Assembly: GCF_030035675.1 (NCBI RefSeq)
Contig: NC_084495.1
Location: forward strand, 13,715,001 to 13,779,000
Origin: Rhineura floridana
Lineage: Eukaryota > Chordata > Lepidosauria > Squamata > Rhineuridae
DNA: 64,000 nt
Direction: 5' to 3'
This document shows, in pieces, positions 52,585-63,288 of the stretch (positions are counted from its first letter, which is position 1; every line of letters begins with the position of its first letter). Below the pieces are notes generated by a model. The model worked only from the letters and a program-made list of their open reading frames with translations, was not told the origin of the DNA and ran no database searches. Made by a program: the position numbers and the translations under genes.

Positions 52585-53540
52585 GGCAGATATCAGTTCT
52601 ATTCTACTGGAAGCTACATTGTCATGCTTTTTTATATAGTTGTGTTATATGAAAGGTAGAGCTGTGAAATATCCCCAGGCTAGGATTCCAGCCTGCATAA
52701 GAAACTGGGACCTAGGGGATTCATAATTAAGAAGGAACTCCCCTTGGTTTGAGTCAGAATTGGTGTGGTTTCTTGGCCAGCATTTCAAAAACATGTGTTT
52801 TCTCAGAGTTCTCACTGGCTTGTAATGTTGAATTATTCTGTGACTTGGAGTAAATTTTAGCCAGGGAAGAATTATGGGACTATTATGCATGCTTTGCATT
52901 TCAGGTGAGAATTATGAACCCTTGAGATTTGTATTTCCAAACTGTTATATGAGTTTCAGCAACATCTCTGTTTGATTGCTATCTGGTTTTCTCTTTGGAG
53001 AAAGGGCATAATGCTTTCTCCATGCTGTTTTTCTGATACAACTTTCCCCTTTTGCTGCCAAACTCCTCTTTGAACCATGTGTGAAAAGTTACAGATGCAA
53101 GGTGGGTAACTGTAGGCTTTCCCCCTGTGGGTAAATAGCTACTTTATTGGGAGGTGGAGGTGTTCACTACAGTCAGATGTTTCCTACCATGGTCATAGAT
53201 GTTGCTGGTATCCTTAACTGCCTGGGTCAGGAGTATAAATTAGCCTATTTCATAACATTTCTCTCCAAGTTCTTCTGCTTCTGTTTCTGTGCATGCACAA
53301 AGACAGGTTTTTAACTTGAATTTATTTTTTAGTACAAGTCCTGGATGTCAAATACTGCTCAGATGAAGCTTAACAAATGCCCCCAACAGGTATATTTAGC
53401 TTCCCTAAGACCACTGGCAAGGTGAGAGCAGCTCTCAGTTCCTCAGGCAGAGAAATGTAAAGAAGCAGGAGCTCTGGGAAGCTTGCTAGCACTAGGCTTT
53501 CTCTGGGAGAAAGTCTGTTAGATATTAAGGAATATGGGCT
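52585..53540. other. Unassigned stretch
   Basis: No gene or repeat recognised. Confidence 0.4.
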
Positions 53541-53544
53541 AGAG

Positions 53545-53682
53545 CAGCCTTTCCCAACCAGTGTGCCTCCAGATGTTGTTGGACCACAACTCCCATCAGC
53601 CTCAGCCAGCATTGCCAATGGCTGAGGCTGATGGGAGTTGTGGTCCAACAACATCTGGAGGCACACCGGTTGGGAAAGGCTG
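53545..53682. mobile_element. Family H hairpin MITE, near-perfect palindrome
   Basis: 138 bp: two 64-bp arms with only one mismatch around the 10-nt loop gcattgccaa. Ends cagcctttcccaacc / ggttgggaaaggctg. Flanks ggctagag / gcctagag (53537-53544, 53683-53690; 7 of 8 match), the 8-bp hAT-type duplication. The loop is the reverse complement of that at 3277-3413, so the two copies lie in opposite orientation. Confidence 0.93.
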
Positions 53683-53784
53683 GCCTAGAGGGATAAGTAG
53701 CACAGCCTGCAATAAAGCTTCTGCTTCTGCTGTGGGATGGGTTCAGACACTTTTCAGAGCTTGGTTATACAAGCCCTGGGTTTA

Positions 53785-54735
53785 CATGTCTTTAATAATA
53801 ATAATAACATCCTTCTGCACACACATCTCAAGGCAATGTACGAAATACAATAAAAAAGCTTTAAAAAGGTTAAAAGTAACACAGAAAATAGCAGCAGATA
53901 ATTAAAAAACAACCCAACAATACCAAGTAGGCATCCATGTCAGAGACCTATCCATCCAGCTTGGAAAGCTTTTCAGAACAAAAAATGTTTACGGGAAGCG
54001 CTGAAAGTTGGTGCCTGTCATATCTCAACAGGAATGCTGTTCCACAGAACAGGGGCAGCCACACAAAAATCCCTATTCCAAGTTACTGTGGAATGGATAC
54101 TTCTGGAACTTGAAGGAGAAGCTTTCCCTCAGTCCGCAATGACCGACTGGGTATATAAGAGATAAGCCGGTCTCTCACATAGCCTGATCCTGAGCTGTAT
54201 AGGGCATTATATGTTAGTAAGGAAGTTTAATGTTGTAACCACAGGCCATAACACAGCAAAACAAAACATACACAAGAACATTACTACATCATTACATATG
54301 ACGATTAGTAAAATAATATGCACATTTTTATTAATGTACACATTTTTGCAAGCAATCTCTCCTAATATAATGCATCTTTGTATGTTATTTTCACTAATAT
54401 ATTCATTTTTATGGCCACTTTCCACTAGTTTTTGCCAACAATGCTTAGTTGGAGAACTTGATTGCAAAATTTGGGGTAAGTGTGAATTCCCAAGGATGGC
54501 TGTGTTTCGATTCTCATATTGTTTCAGAAATTTGATAAATTCGTCTTTAAATGCAAACTGAATCAAATTTCTCCCCCATCCCTAGTTAAAACCGACACCT
54601 TGACCTTGCCCTGGTAGCAGATTGGCAGCCAGGCAGCCCCCACGAGCAAGGTGCTATATGCTGGTGGTGGTTTGACCCCACAAAGCAACCTAGTCACTGT
54701 GTTTTGCAAAAAGTCTCACCCAGCACTCCCTGTAA
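53785..54735 (-). mobile_element. Old L2 (subfamily E), split by family T
   Basis: Minus strand: tail taataataataataac, 3'UTR, then decayed coding (gaatgctgttccacagaac, cctgatcctgagctgtatag). After the T copy it resumes with taaaaccgacaccttgacc, ctggtagcagattggcagcc, tcactgtgttttgcaaaa. This is the C-terminal region of L2 ORF2. Confidence 0.75.
54215..54592 (-). repeat. Family T MITE inside L2
   Basis: Minus-strand copy ending in cccccatccctag at 54592. The units taatgtacacatttttgc, aagcaatctctcctaatata, atgcatctttgtatg and atattcatttttatgg show the ~31-bp repetition. The left end is truncated. Confidence 0.72.
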
Positions 54736-54739
54736 CTTT

Positions 54740-54965
54740 CAGACACACTGAATTTTGCAGTGCCATTCTCGGTGTAAATAAGAAAATGCACCAAAATGGA
54801 AAAGAGAGAGAGAGAGAAGGTAAACTGCATACAAAAAGGGCATATTTTAAGGGTGGGGGTTAATTTTTTTAAAAAATGATCGACATAGAATTGGGACAGA
54901 ACAGACATGACTTAACATAGGTAAAATGGACTCAGACCCGAAACAGAATGATTCACCCATCCCTG
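54740..54965 (+). repeat. Family T MITE, diverged plus copy
   Basis: gaattttgcagtgccattctc, gtaaataagaaaatgcacc, aactgcatacaaaaaggg, then cacccatccctg at the end, the family terminus. A GA-rich run (gagagagagagag) replaces part of the interior. It lies next to an opposite-strand T copy. Confidence 0.6.
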
Positions 54966-54969
54966 TTCT

Positions 54970-55460
54970 GGCATAAGAATGGGGACAGTGTTGTCTTCCC
55001 CATGCGTTCTTCTAGCCCAGCATCACTGAATACAACTATTTGGAGCATTGCACTTTGGTATTTGGCAAGCCAGTTTTATTCTACTGGCAATTTGTTAGTT
55101 AAGTGAATTGGGGACTTTTCCAGGATTGTTTTACGAACTGGTTGCAGTGCATGTATTTTTTGCCTTGTTTGCATTAAAGTTTCATCAGGCCTTGCATGTA
55201 GCCTTTTCTGCACACACGTGATGATAGCTGCCCTGATCCCATCAGTCATGGCATCTCTAAAAGCTTTTCCCCAAGCTATACAGACTACAAAACCAGCCTT
55301 GACAAAGAAGTCTTTAGAGACTTCCCTGTACAGTAGGGCACATTTCTTAAAGGATTTACTGTTAATCATTTATGACAGTCTGTGAAATTCTGTCAAGTGG
55401 GTGGCTAGGGAAAATTCCTCTGTGTTACTAGTGCTGTGTTGAACGCTGCTGTGGTATGTG
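54970..55460. other. Unassigned stretch
   Basis: A 97-codon minus frame (55076-55369) shows no known domain; otherwise nothing recognised. Confidence 0.4.
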
Positions 55461-55462
55461 TT

Positions 55463-56389
55463 CAGTAGTGCAGAGGCATATTCAGAACTGCAGGGTCCCT
55501 TCATAATAGTTACAGTCATGGCCCCTTCTCAGATTATAACCTTCTAAGATTATGGAATAACCTGGCCAGGGTTAATACTGCTTTGGGCTTCTCTAGCACT
55601 GACACCATTTGACTGTCCTTTCTCACTGCCAGATATATGGCTTGAGTTACAGAATTCAGCTTCTACACATTTATCTCCTGCTGCTATCAAACTGCTTGAT
55701 GATGCAGATCGGATGCTATCATCAGGATTCACTGTCTCTTCTTCTGCAATTACATAATTATTAGTCTCCAAAGCTTGACTTTTTAAAGTAGGAACTAATA
55801 GGAACTCCTTTCATTCTGATTAGCTCCAATCACCAGTAAATGACAAGGAAGCATGCTGGAAGACTCTTCTCAGTGGCTAACACACTCTCCTTTCATGCTA
55901 ATTGGCTCATAGTACATTGGAGACATAGGGACTCTGCTGGGACCTGGCTCCAGGGGTGTAGTTGTCCAGGGTCTCAGGTTACACCCATTACCAGCAGGGT
56001 CTCTGTCTCCAGCATCCTACAAGCCAATCAACATGAAAGGGAAGTGTGTTACCCAATCAGAAGAGTCTTCTAACATGCTTCCTTGTCCTTTCCTGCTGAT
56101 TGGAGCCAATCAGCATGGAAGGAGGTGAGTCAGCCACTGAGAATACTCTTTTCAGTAGCTAACATTCTCCTCTTTAATGCTTATTGGGTCCTAGGGATGT
56201 GGTTGTGGGAGAAGGCATTAACAAAGATCTCTTCTGCAGCCCCTCAGCAAAAAAAGGGAAGGAGGGAGTGTGGCTGTGACTAACATGAAGGGACCCTGCA
56301 CTTCTGAATTTGCCACTACATTACTACCTGGCTCCCAAAATTGTAAGGGGTCTAAGACACCCCCAAGACCTTGGATGATTATACCCCTG
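55463..56389 (-). mobile_element. Family G element carrying another G element
   Basis: Outer copy on the minus strand. Left terminus cagtagtgcagaggc, right terminus ggatgattatacccctg. A decayed 8-bp duplication tatgtgtt / tgtgtctt (55455-55462, 56390-56397; 6 of 8 match). Interior texts ctgattagctccaatcac and catgctaattggctcat match other G copies. It is interrupted at 55951-56326. Confidence 0.8.
55951..56326 (+). mobile_element. Family G element nested in G, exact TSD
   Basis: 376 bp, plus strand, termini caggggtgtagttgtcc / gccactacattacta, exact 8-bp duplication cctggctc (55943-55950, 56327-56334). Opposite orientation to its host copy. No coding capacity. Confidence 0.9.
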
Positions 56390-56451
56390 TGTGTCTTGCA
56401 AGATGGACTAAGGAACAATTGTTAGGGACATCAGCGGCTGCCATTAGGGAT

Positions 56452-56870
56452 GGGGGAGAAATTCAATTTAGTTTGCATTAAAGGTGAGCTTACACTTTCC
56501 GAAACAATATGCACACTGAAGCACAGCCATCCTTTGGAATTTGCACTTCTCCAAATTTGGCAGTGCAGTTCTCCAGCCAAGCAATCCCTACAAAAATCCA
56601 TATAGTAAGGGAAAGTGTGCATATAAATGCATATATAGGTAAAAATAACATACAAAAATGCATTACATTAGGGGGAATTACTTCCCAAAATGTGTATATT
56701 TGTCAAAACTGCATATGAAAATGTGTGTTAGGAGAAATTTGCACTAACATGCTGATGAATTTTCATAAGGATTTTTTTTAAAAAAAAATGCAATAAGCTA
56801 CAGAAATGTGGAGAACTGAATTTAAGATTGGAAAAATGAGAAACTGAAAGAATGAACAGATTTGACAGGG
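56452..56870 (+). repeat. Family T MITE, full-size copy
   Basis: Starts tagggatgggggagaaattc. Units of about 31 bp between roughly 56607 and 56735 (taagggaaagtgtgcatat, ggtaaaaataacatac, tagggggaattacttcc, gtgttaggagaaatttgc). The right end is decayed. Confidence 0.75.
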
Positions 56871-56924
56871 CCTGCAGTTGAGGGTCTTTATCAGCCTTCC
56901 TTGGACCTGCTATGGGTGGACCTT

Positions 56925-56990
56925 GGGACCTTCAGCATGCAAAACAGGTGCTCTGTAGCTGATCTACAGTCCCATTCTTTTAAGCACTTA
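56925..56990 (-). repeat. SINE type A head fragment
   Basis: Minus strand: gactgtagatcagctacag, agcacctgttttgcatgctg, aaggtcccaaggtcc, the tRNA-like head only. Confidence 0.5.
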
Positions 56991-57389
56991 GTATGAAGAC
57001 ATTCTCATTCCATCAGTCTCAGATTTAGAAACACAGGGTTTTTTTTACATATATTAAAACTGAGTCCTACATATGATGGAATAGATAATTGTCACATGTT
57101 GCTGCGATTTTAAAAAAAGATGTCCCTGTCTTAAGGGCATTTCACAGATTACACATCAACAAAAAGATATACACTATAGGGAGCTGCAGATAAAGCCATC
57201 TGTGTTACATTTAGTTTCAAATGCCTGCTGGTCACATTCATACTTTACATTTTCAGCTGCATACATAACAATCTTTGGGCCTTAATTAACTGCCTATGAA
57301 GAGGCAGTTTCACTTTTTTGTTTGCGTTAATGATACAGATGATCTGGAACAGAAATAGGGAAGCCGTAATCCTTCAGATCATGCTGGCT

Positions 57390-57500
57390 AGGGCTGTTGT
57401 TAAAACATCTGCACTGGCTGCTCATCTACTACTGAGCTAGGTTCAAGGTCCTTGTATTTATTTACAAAGCCCTGAAGGGTACCTTAAGGATCATCAGAAC
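57390..57500 (+). repeat. L2 fragment
   Basis: Short plus-strand piece matching the LHWLPxxxRxKFKVLVLxYKAL block: gcactggctgctcatctac, ggttcaaggtccttgtattt, acaaagccctgaagggtacc. Confidence 0.6.
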
Positions 57501-57504
57501 TCTT

Positions 57505-57715
57505 ATTCACTAATAGGCAAAAAAAAAAACCTTGCAATTTAAGAACGTACCTGTAGCCAACAGATATTTCTATCAAACTTTAAAAAGCAGCAAAATTGGT
57601 CAGCTATAGTGAATGCACCAAGGGAGCAGGAGACCTGACCTCCTCTCTGAGATATTGTACCGCTCTACAAATTTGTAAAAATGCAAACACAATTTGAGTT
57701 GGTATTTCACAGTCC
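57505..57715 (-). repeat. Repeat X, reverse copy
   Basis: Reverse complement of the repeat at 43290-43495, differing at few positions. It begins right after an L2 scrap. Superfamily unknown; the remaining text to about 57780 (cgatcgagttcctgtgtagc) may belong to it. Confidence 0.65.
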
Positions 57716-57784
57716 GATCGAGTTCCTGTGTAGCTCGAAAGAATTTGGTAACATGTGCCTCTGAGCATATGGTGAGTGGTGGCA

Positions 57785-58685
57785 ACACATGCAGTCAGCT
57801 GAAATAACAGAAACAAGACATGTGCTGTGGTGATCTTGCTTTAGCAGGGAGGAATCAACATATTAAAACAGTTGATATAGTTCAGATACTCACTTTAAAT
57901 ATGTTTGATTTACTTTGACATTTTAGTGAAGTTTCCTATAGTAAATCATTCTCCTTTTCTTCTGTTTCTGTGAATATGTGAACTACAGCAACACTAAAAA
58001 AAAAAAGCTCCAAAAACAATTGTGGAATAATGGCACTGACTGTTCTGCAGCATAGTTTCCAATGGACATGAGGAGTGTCTCAATTTGCACAAGATAAAAC
58101 AATGGGAGGTGAAATATAGTCTAGCAAATTTCTCGGTGTGCTCTATGTTTTTAATTGACCATGTCCACCTTTCCTTAAGTGGAGTAGTTTAAGACTAGCA
58201 CGCTGAAAACATGCATCTGGGGCAGGCCAAGTTTGTTTTTTTCCAACAGCTAGAATCACTGCTTAAGTAGCAACATATTGTAATCTGTCTGATTTTACTT
58301 CAAACTGTTGTTTCAGTTTCAACTGTTAATGTATCCAAAATAGAAATAGACCATAACCTCCACTTTGAAACAAAAAAGGCTGTCTTCACCATCATATGAC
58401 ATTGACCAGTAAAAAGGCCTTGAAATTAATAAAAATAAATTTGACACAGATTTCTAGGAAGAATAATGAGAGAAATATAATTTTCTAGGTTAGATTCTCT
58501 GTAGAAACCACAGTAACATAGAAAAGAACAAAGTAAGAAGAACACCAGCAAACATAAAAATGTAATTCTCCATCTTTGGGAAGCATCAGAATGGCATGGG
58601 GGTATTTTCAATTTAACACTGTGGAATGCAAAAATTCCATGCTGACTAATAGTGTACAGCCACAAGAGTGGCTGCATAAAAAACT
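57785..58685. other. Unassigned stretch
   Basis: No gene or repeat recognised. Confidence 0.4.
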
Positions 58686-58689
58686 AGCT

Positions 58690-59035
58690 CAACCACTGAG
58701 ACCATTTGTAGGAGCATCACTGGTCATTCCCCAACTTGACGAGGCTCATTCGACAACTAGAAGAAACAGTCTTTAGTATCATCAGCCCAGCCCCGTGAAA
58801 TGCTCTGCCAATTGAAATTCAGCAGGCACCTTCTGTTTTGTCTGTTAAATGCCTGTTGAAAATTTGTATGCTGCCAGGCTTATGCAGGCAATTTACAAGA
58901 TATCTTTCTGCAATAGTTAGTCAATGACTTCTGATTTTAAATGTTTACATGGTTTTATTGTATGTATGTATGTGATTTTTGCAAACTGCCTTTTTTATGA
59001 ATAGCAGTATACAAATATTTTTATAAAAACTATAA
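58690..59035 (+). mobile_element. Old L2 3' end
   Basis: Plus strand: ccgtgaaatgctctgccaat, ctgttaaatgcctgttgaaa, then 3'UTR gcaaactgcctttttt and gcagtatacaaat. Decayed end of ORF2 plus tail. Confidence 0.5.
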
Positions 59036-59159
59036 ACAGTGGGAGGACTCGAAAGTTCCCCACCCCTAGTTTATTGTTTGAAAATGACCCTGCAAAAAGG
59101 TTCCCTAAGAATTGTTAGCACTAGCAGCCATATTCCAACAGTTTGTGGCATCTCTCAAT

Positions 59160-60055
59160 GTCCTGAGTAATCATGAAAGCATCTTCTTTTCTAACAAGAC
59201 AAAAAAGATGTCCACAAGACATGTTATTGGGCACTAGCTTTGATGGCTTTAAAAGAGGTTTAGGTAAATTCATGGGAAGGATAGATCTATTGAGACTACT
59301 ATTTTATTGGCCGCCCATTTGCTACCGGGCCACGTTCAAGGTTCTAGTTTTGGTGTACAAAGCCCTATACAGCTTGGGACTAGGATACCTGAAAGACCAT
59401 CTTATCCCTTATATACCCAGCCGATCACTGCACTCTGCAGGTGAGAGCATCCTGCAGATACTATCTTATCAGGAGGTCTGTTCTGCACAACATAGGAAAC
59501 TGACTTTTAGTGTAGTGGCACCTACCCTGTGGAATATTAGACAGGTGCCATCTCTGTTATCTTTTTGGTGCCTATTGAAGACCTTCCTCTTTCAACAAGC
59601 CTTATAAGTTGAGACCTTACCCCTGTCTGCATCTGTGTTGGAATTGCTTTTTAATATGTTTTTAAACCTTTTTTAAAAATGTTTTTACCTTTTTTAAAAA
59701 CGAAACAATGTTTTGAAAGCTTTTAAAAATGTTTTTAAAGATGTTTTGTTTTAATATATTTTAAAGTCTGTTTTTATGATGTTTAGGTGTTTTTAGTGCT
59801 TTTGTTTGCCGCCCTGGGCTCCTGCTGGGAGGAAGGGCAGGATATAAATCAAATAATAAATAAATAAATAGTCATGAAGGGCTGCATGTTACTTCCAGGT
59901 CCGAAGCAGTATGACAATGGATACTGATAGGGGGTTCCAGAATACCAGTTGTGGAAGAGTCCACATGTACTCATGTACTGTTTGTTGGTTTCCCACAGGC
60001 ATCTTGTTAGAAACAGGATGGTGAACTAGATAGGCATTTGGTCTGATCCTATTGT
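59160..60055 (+). mobile_element. CR1 LINE 3' end, split by an L2
   Basis: Plus-strand CR1 from ttttctaacaagacaaaaaag, ctttgatggctttaaaagag, aattcatgggaaggatag to 59300. It resumes at 59870: agtcatgaagggctgc, gaataccagttgtggaag, ggcatctt...aacaggatggtgaactagat, ttggtctgatcctatt. The L2 insertion leaves a blunt junction. Confidence 0.82.
59301..59869 (+). mobile_element. L2 (subfamily B) inserted in CR1
   Basis: Plus strand, 569 bp. Coding remnant within 59301-59607: WPPICYRATFKVLVLVYKAL, YSLGLGYLKDHLIPYIPSRS, TFSVVAPTLWNIRQVPSLLS, CLLKTFLFQQAL. The 3'UTR has gccgccctgggctcctgctg and a tail of aaataaataaata. A small in-frame deletion in the LWN region (LWNIRQVP instead of the usual LWNxLPxxIRxVP). 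Confidence 0.9.
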
Positions 60056-60092
60056 TATTGTTGTTATTGTCGTTGTTGTTACTGCTATTCAT
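60056..60092. repeat. TTG-rich simple repeat
   Basis: gttattgttgttattgtc-type run between CR1 and the L2 tail. Confidence 0.7.
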
Positions 60093-60094
60093 TC

Positions 60095-60545
60095 TTCACC
60101 AGCAGGTCCCAAGGCAGGTTACAGCAGTTTAAAATTCAGTATTAAAAATAACAGATTGTAATCACAGGAATAGAGTGGGTCCTGACACATCTCAGGTGTC
60201 AAAGGCCAGCGTAAAGAGGTGCATCTTCAGCATTCACTGAAAACTATACAGTGAAGATGCCATACAAACCTTTGTGGGGAGGGAATTCCACAGCTTGGAT
60301 GCTGGAACAGAAAACACCCTCTCCTAGGCCACCATCCCCCAAACATCTGAGGCAGCAGAACTATCAAGAGGCCCCCTCTGCTGATCTCAGTGCCTGAGAG
60401 CATATGTAGGGAAGGAAGAAGTCTCTCAGATATTTAGGGCTTAAGTTGTTTACTGCTTTAAACATTAATGTGAGCACCTTAAATTAGGTCCAGAAATGAA
60501 CTGGCATCCAATTCAACTGTTTTAGAACAGGAGTTATATGGTACT
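60095..60545 (-). mobile_element. L2-like LINE 3' end (old copy)
   Basis: Minus strand, same subfamily as 905-1683: caaggcaggttacagcag, gtgtcaaaggccagcgtaaa, ggaattccacagcttgg, accctctcctaggccacc, ctgctttaaacattaatg. Mostly 3'UTR. Confidence 0.75.
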
Positions 60546-61965
60546 ACTTGTCATGAACCTGGATATGTTCATGAGTTATTAAAATTATAGGTAACATCTT
60601 GGCTCTGTGCAAGGAACTCTGGGAGGTCATCTTGTTCAAGAAACAGGCCTCTGAAAGGGTAATAAAGTTAAGTTTCGGTTTCCAGCTGAAGACGGTTAAG
60701 GGAAGCCTAAACAGAAGCACCTGGCTATCTGTACTGATTAGCAAGAGCCTGGCACTCAAGGCCATCCTAGCCTGTGAAGTTTGAAACACTGTTGGGAGGG
60801 GTGCCTAGAAGGCGCGCAAGAGTGGAGAATCATCTAGAAAGGGATTACATCAGAAATCTCCTGATTGGTTAATTAATCTTGGACCGCTGGGAATCTTTTC
60901 CTTAAGTATAGGGCTACAGACCCATAGCCTTTGTTCCCTTAGGAAGGTTCTGAAAGGTTCCTTCTGACTGGTGCCTATGGGAGGTAACCTAAGCAGGGTT
61001 CCATTGCTTTGTGACTGATGCCAATCTCTCTTAGGAGAGACGCCACTGCAACCAACTACCTCATGTGTAAGTAGAGAAGGTTAGCTAGGTTGTTATTTTC
61101 TTGTTGTGTGAATGAATTATCTTACGTGTACCTAAACCTCTGTTTGGGTGTATGGTCTTAAAGGATTATTTGCTGCTATATTTTAATGTGCACTTATGAA
61201 ACATTGTGGGACCAGTTGTAAAGTATATGTGGGGTATGATGTCGTGGAATCATGAAATTTGACTAACTGTGTCTCTCAGATGCCCAGGAGAAGGTAGAGG
61301 CAGTGTGTTTGATCCAGCAAATGTAATAAATGTTTCAACAGCATCAACAGTCAGAAGCAACAGGGCACATTATTTTATACTTATAGTAAATATGCCTTTT
61401 CTGAATGCACTACTGAAGACATAAGAAGGGTTGGACAGGTGGATTTTGAATGGGGTGGTTCATGTTGCAGAATAAGCAGTGTGACTTGCACAAATCCCAA
61501 TTATGCAAGAGTCTGCACAAATCTTCAGAGCTCCAGGCAACTGTCAAGGAGAATAGCTGAAAACATGTTCAGTATCTTATAGCACAAATGAGCTGTGGGT
61601 TTATGTAATACAGGCAGCTCAGTCCTGAATGAAAGTGGATTACATGATTTCCTGGAGCTCCTATAATGTTGTACGGCAACTGCAAGCTTAATAACAAATA
61701 TGAGCAAAAAACCTTCTGCTGATAATTCATCTCTGCCACTGCAAATTCATAGCCACATTCTCCATTGCTCCTTACGTTTACTAGTGGTAAGTGATGATAC
61801 AGGCCCAGGACTCATTGAGATGGTAAACTGATGTCTGGCATATATGCTTCAGAGTGCAACTGATTGAATGCTTCTCTAGGGATGCTTGAGGGATTTGATC
61901 TCTGCAAATTCTGGTACAAACTGACTTGACTTGACTTCTGAGACTGAAGTGTAGATTGGCATGTA
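60546..61965. other. Unassigned stretch
   Basis: About 1.4 kb without recognised gene or repeat. Only short open frames. Confidence 0.4.
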
Positions 61966-61969
61966 GTTG

Positions 61970-62030
61970 TGCTTGGAATATTGCACTTTTCCAAATTCTG
62001 TGGTGCAGTCTTCGGCTCAAAGATGTTTTT
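61970..62030 (+). repeat. Possible family T scrap
   Basis: gcacttttccaaattctgtgg and tgcagtcttcggctcaaag resemble one block of family T. Weak. Confidence 0.35.
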
Positions 62031-62034
62031 AAAA

Positions 62035-62950
62035 TGTGTATTTTAAGATAAAACATGTTTGAACACATGCAAAAGTAATGTGTCTACCCCTATGCTTCCC
62101 CATAGATGTAAAATAAGGAATAACTATACCTGCTCCATATAGAAAACCAGTGGTCAAGGTTGAACTATGTATGATGCTCAGTACGGTGTAATTATTCCCT
62201 AAAAGGGTCTCTCTCTTACAAAATGCAGTTGAAGAGACTACAATCTCTGGTGGAAATCTGGTGTGTTTTCTTAGTTGCTGGAAGCTTGTTCCCTTTAGTA
62301 GATTTTCTATTAAAATTGGCCTCACTGCTTTTCCTCCCCCATGGGGGAAAAGACATGGGTACAATATCTCAATATGGGTACAAGCTACCCACAAAATGTT
62401 GCACAGCCAAACAAGTCATCGACTTTTCAGATGGAAAAGAGGCATATTGCAACATCTCTGTGCCATTTAGGAACTGTTTCTGACTTGTCTTGGCTTCTAT
62501 GATTTAATTATGTTTCAGAGAGATTCATCTGGGAGCTATTTGTCCAGTGAGAATGCTTTCTGCTAACACTTTATTAAAAGAATAATCTGTGAAATAGGTT
62601 TATTGACCACATGTACTTTCGCCAAAGAAAAAAAGTTATTAGGAGAAATTATATTTCTCAAACAAGTGCCTTGACAGACATTAAAACAAAACATCTGGAT
62701 GAACATTTCCAACTTAGTTCATCAATATTCATTAAGTCATCCATATTTATGTTGCATCCCTTACAGTGATTAACTTTGATCACTAAACTATTATTAATTA
62801 TGTGAATGAGAGGTCATAATTCAGGCCTGGTTTGAAGGCAGAGTGGAGTAATATTTGATTTAAACAAGATCTAAATATGATCCTAAACTTTTAGACCACA
62901 GCTGTGGCTGCACACACTCCTGTGCTTGAAAGCTTTTTCAGGTTTGAGGG
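62035..62950. other. Unassigned stretch
   Basis: No gene or repeat recognised; a 121-codon minus frame at 62029-62394 shows no domain. Confidence 0.4.
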
Positions 62951-62954
62951 TTCA

Positions 62955-63102
62955 AAGCAATAGCTCAGATATATAACAAGTTATGTATGTGCAGGGTCCC
63001 AGACTCAACCCCTAATATATCATTTTTTAAAAAAACAAAAACAAATCACAGGTGCTGGAAAAGAACCTTGTCCAAGATCTTGGGATATCATTGTCAGTCA
63101 GA
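62955..63102 (+). mobile_element. tRNA-derived SINE (type A), diverged
   Basis: Head caatagctcagatatataac and gcagggtcccagactcaacc, then ggtgctggaaaagaacc and cattgtcagtcagaac. A-rich run inside. Confidence 0.6.
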
Positions 63103-63103
63103 A

Positions 63104-63190
63104 CAGTGTTCCCCAACAGGGGGTCATGACCCACAAATGAGTTGTGAAGCCTGTGCAAGTAGCTTGTGGGCTAGGTGAACCCAAAACAAA
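63104..63190 (+). repeat. hAT-like element end
   Basis: cagtgttccccaacaggg, ggtcatgacccacaaatgag: a Charlie/SPIN-like hAT left end. The rest is absent. Confidence 0.5.
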
Positions 63191-63194
63191 TTAG

Positions 63195-63288
63195 TACTAG
63201 TAGTAGTAGCATTGCCCACCGTTCACCCAAAGGTCCAAGGCAGGTCACAACAGTTTTAGAATACATCATTAAAACAGTTAAAAAGAAT
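63195..63288 (-). repeat. L2 3' tail fragment
   Basis: gcattgcccaccgttcaccc and gtccaaggcaggtcacaacag resemble 60095-60200. Only the terminal part. Confidence 0.5.
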
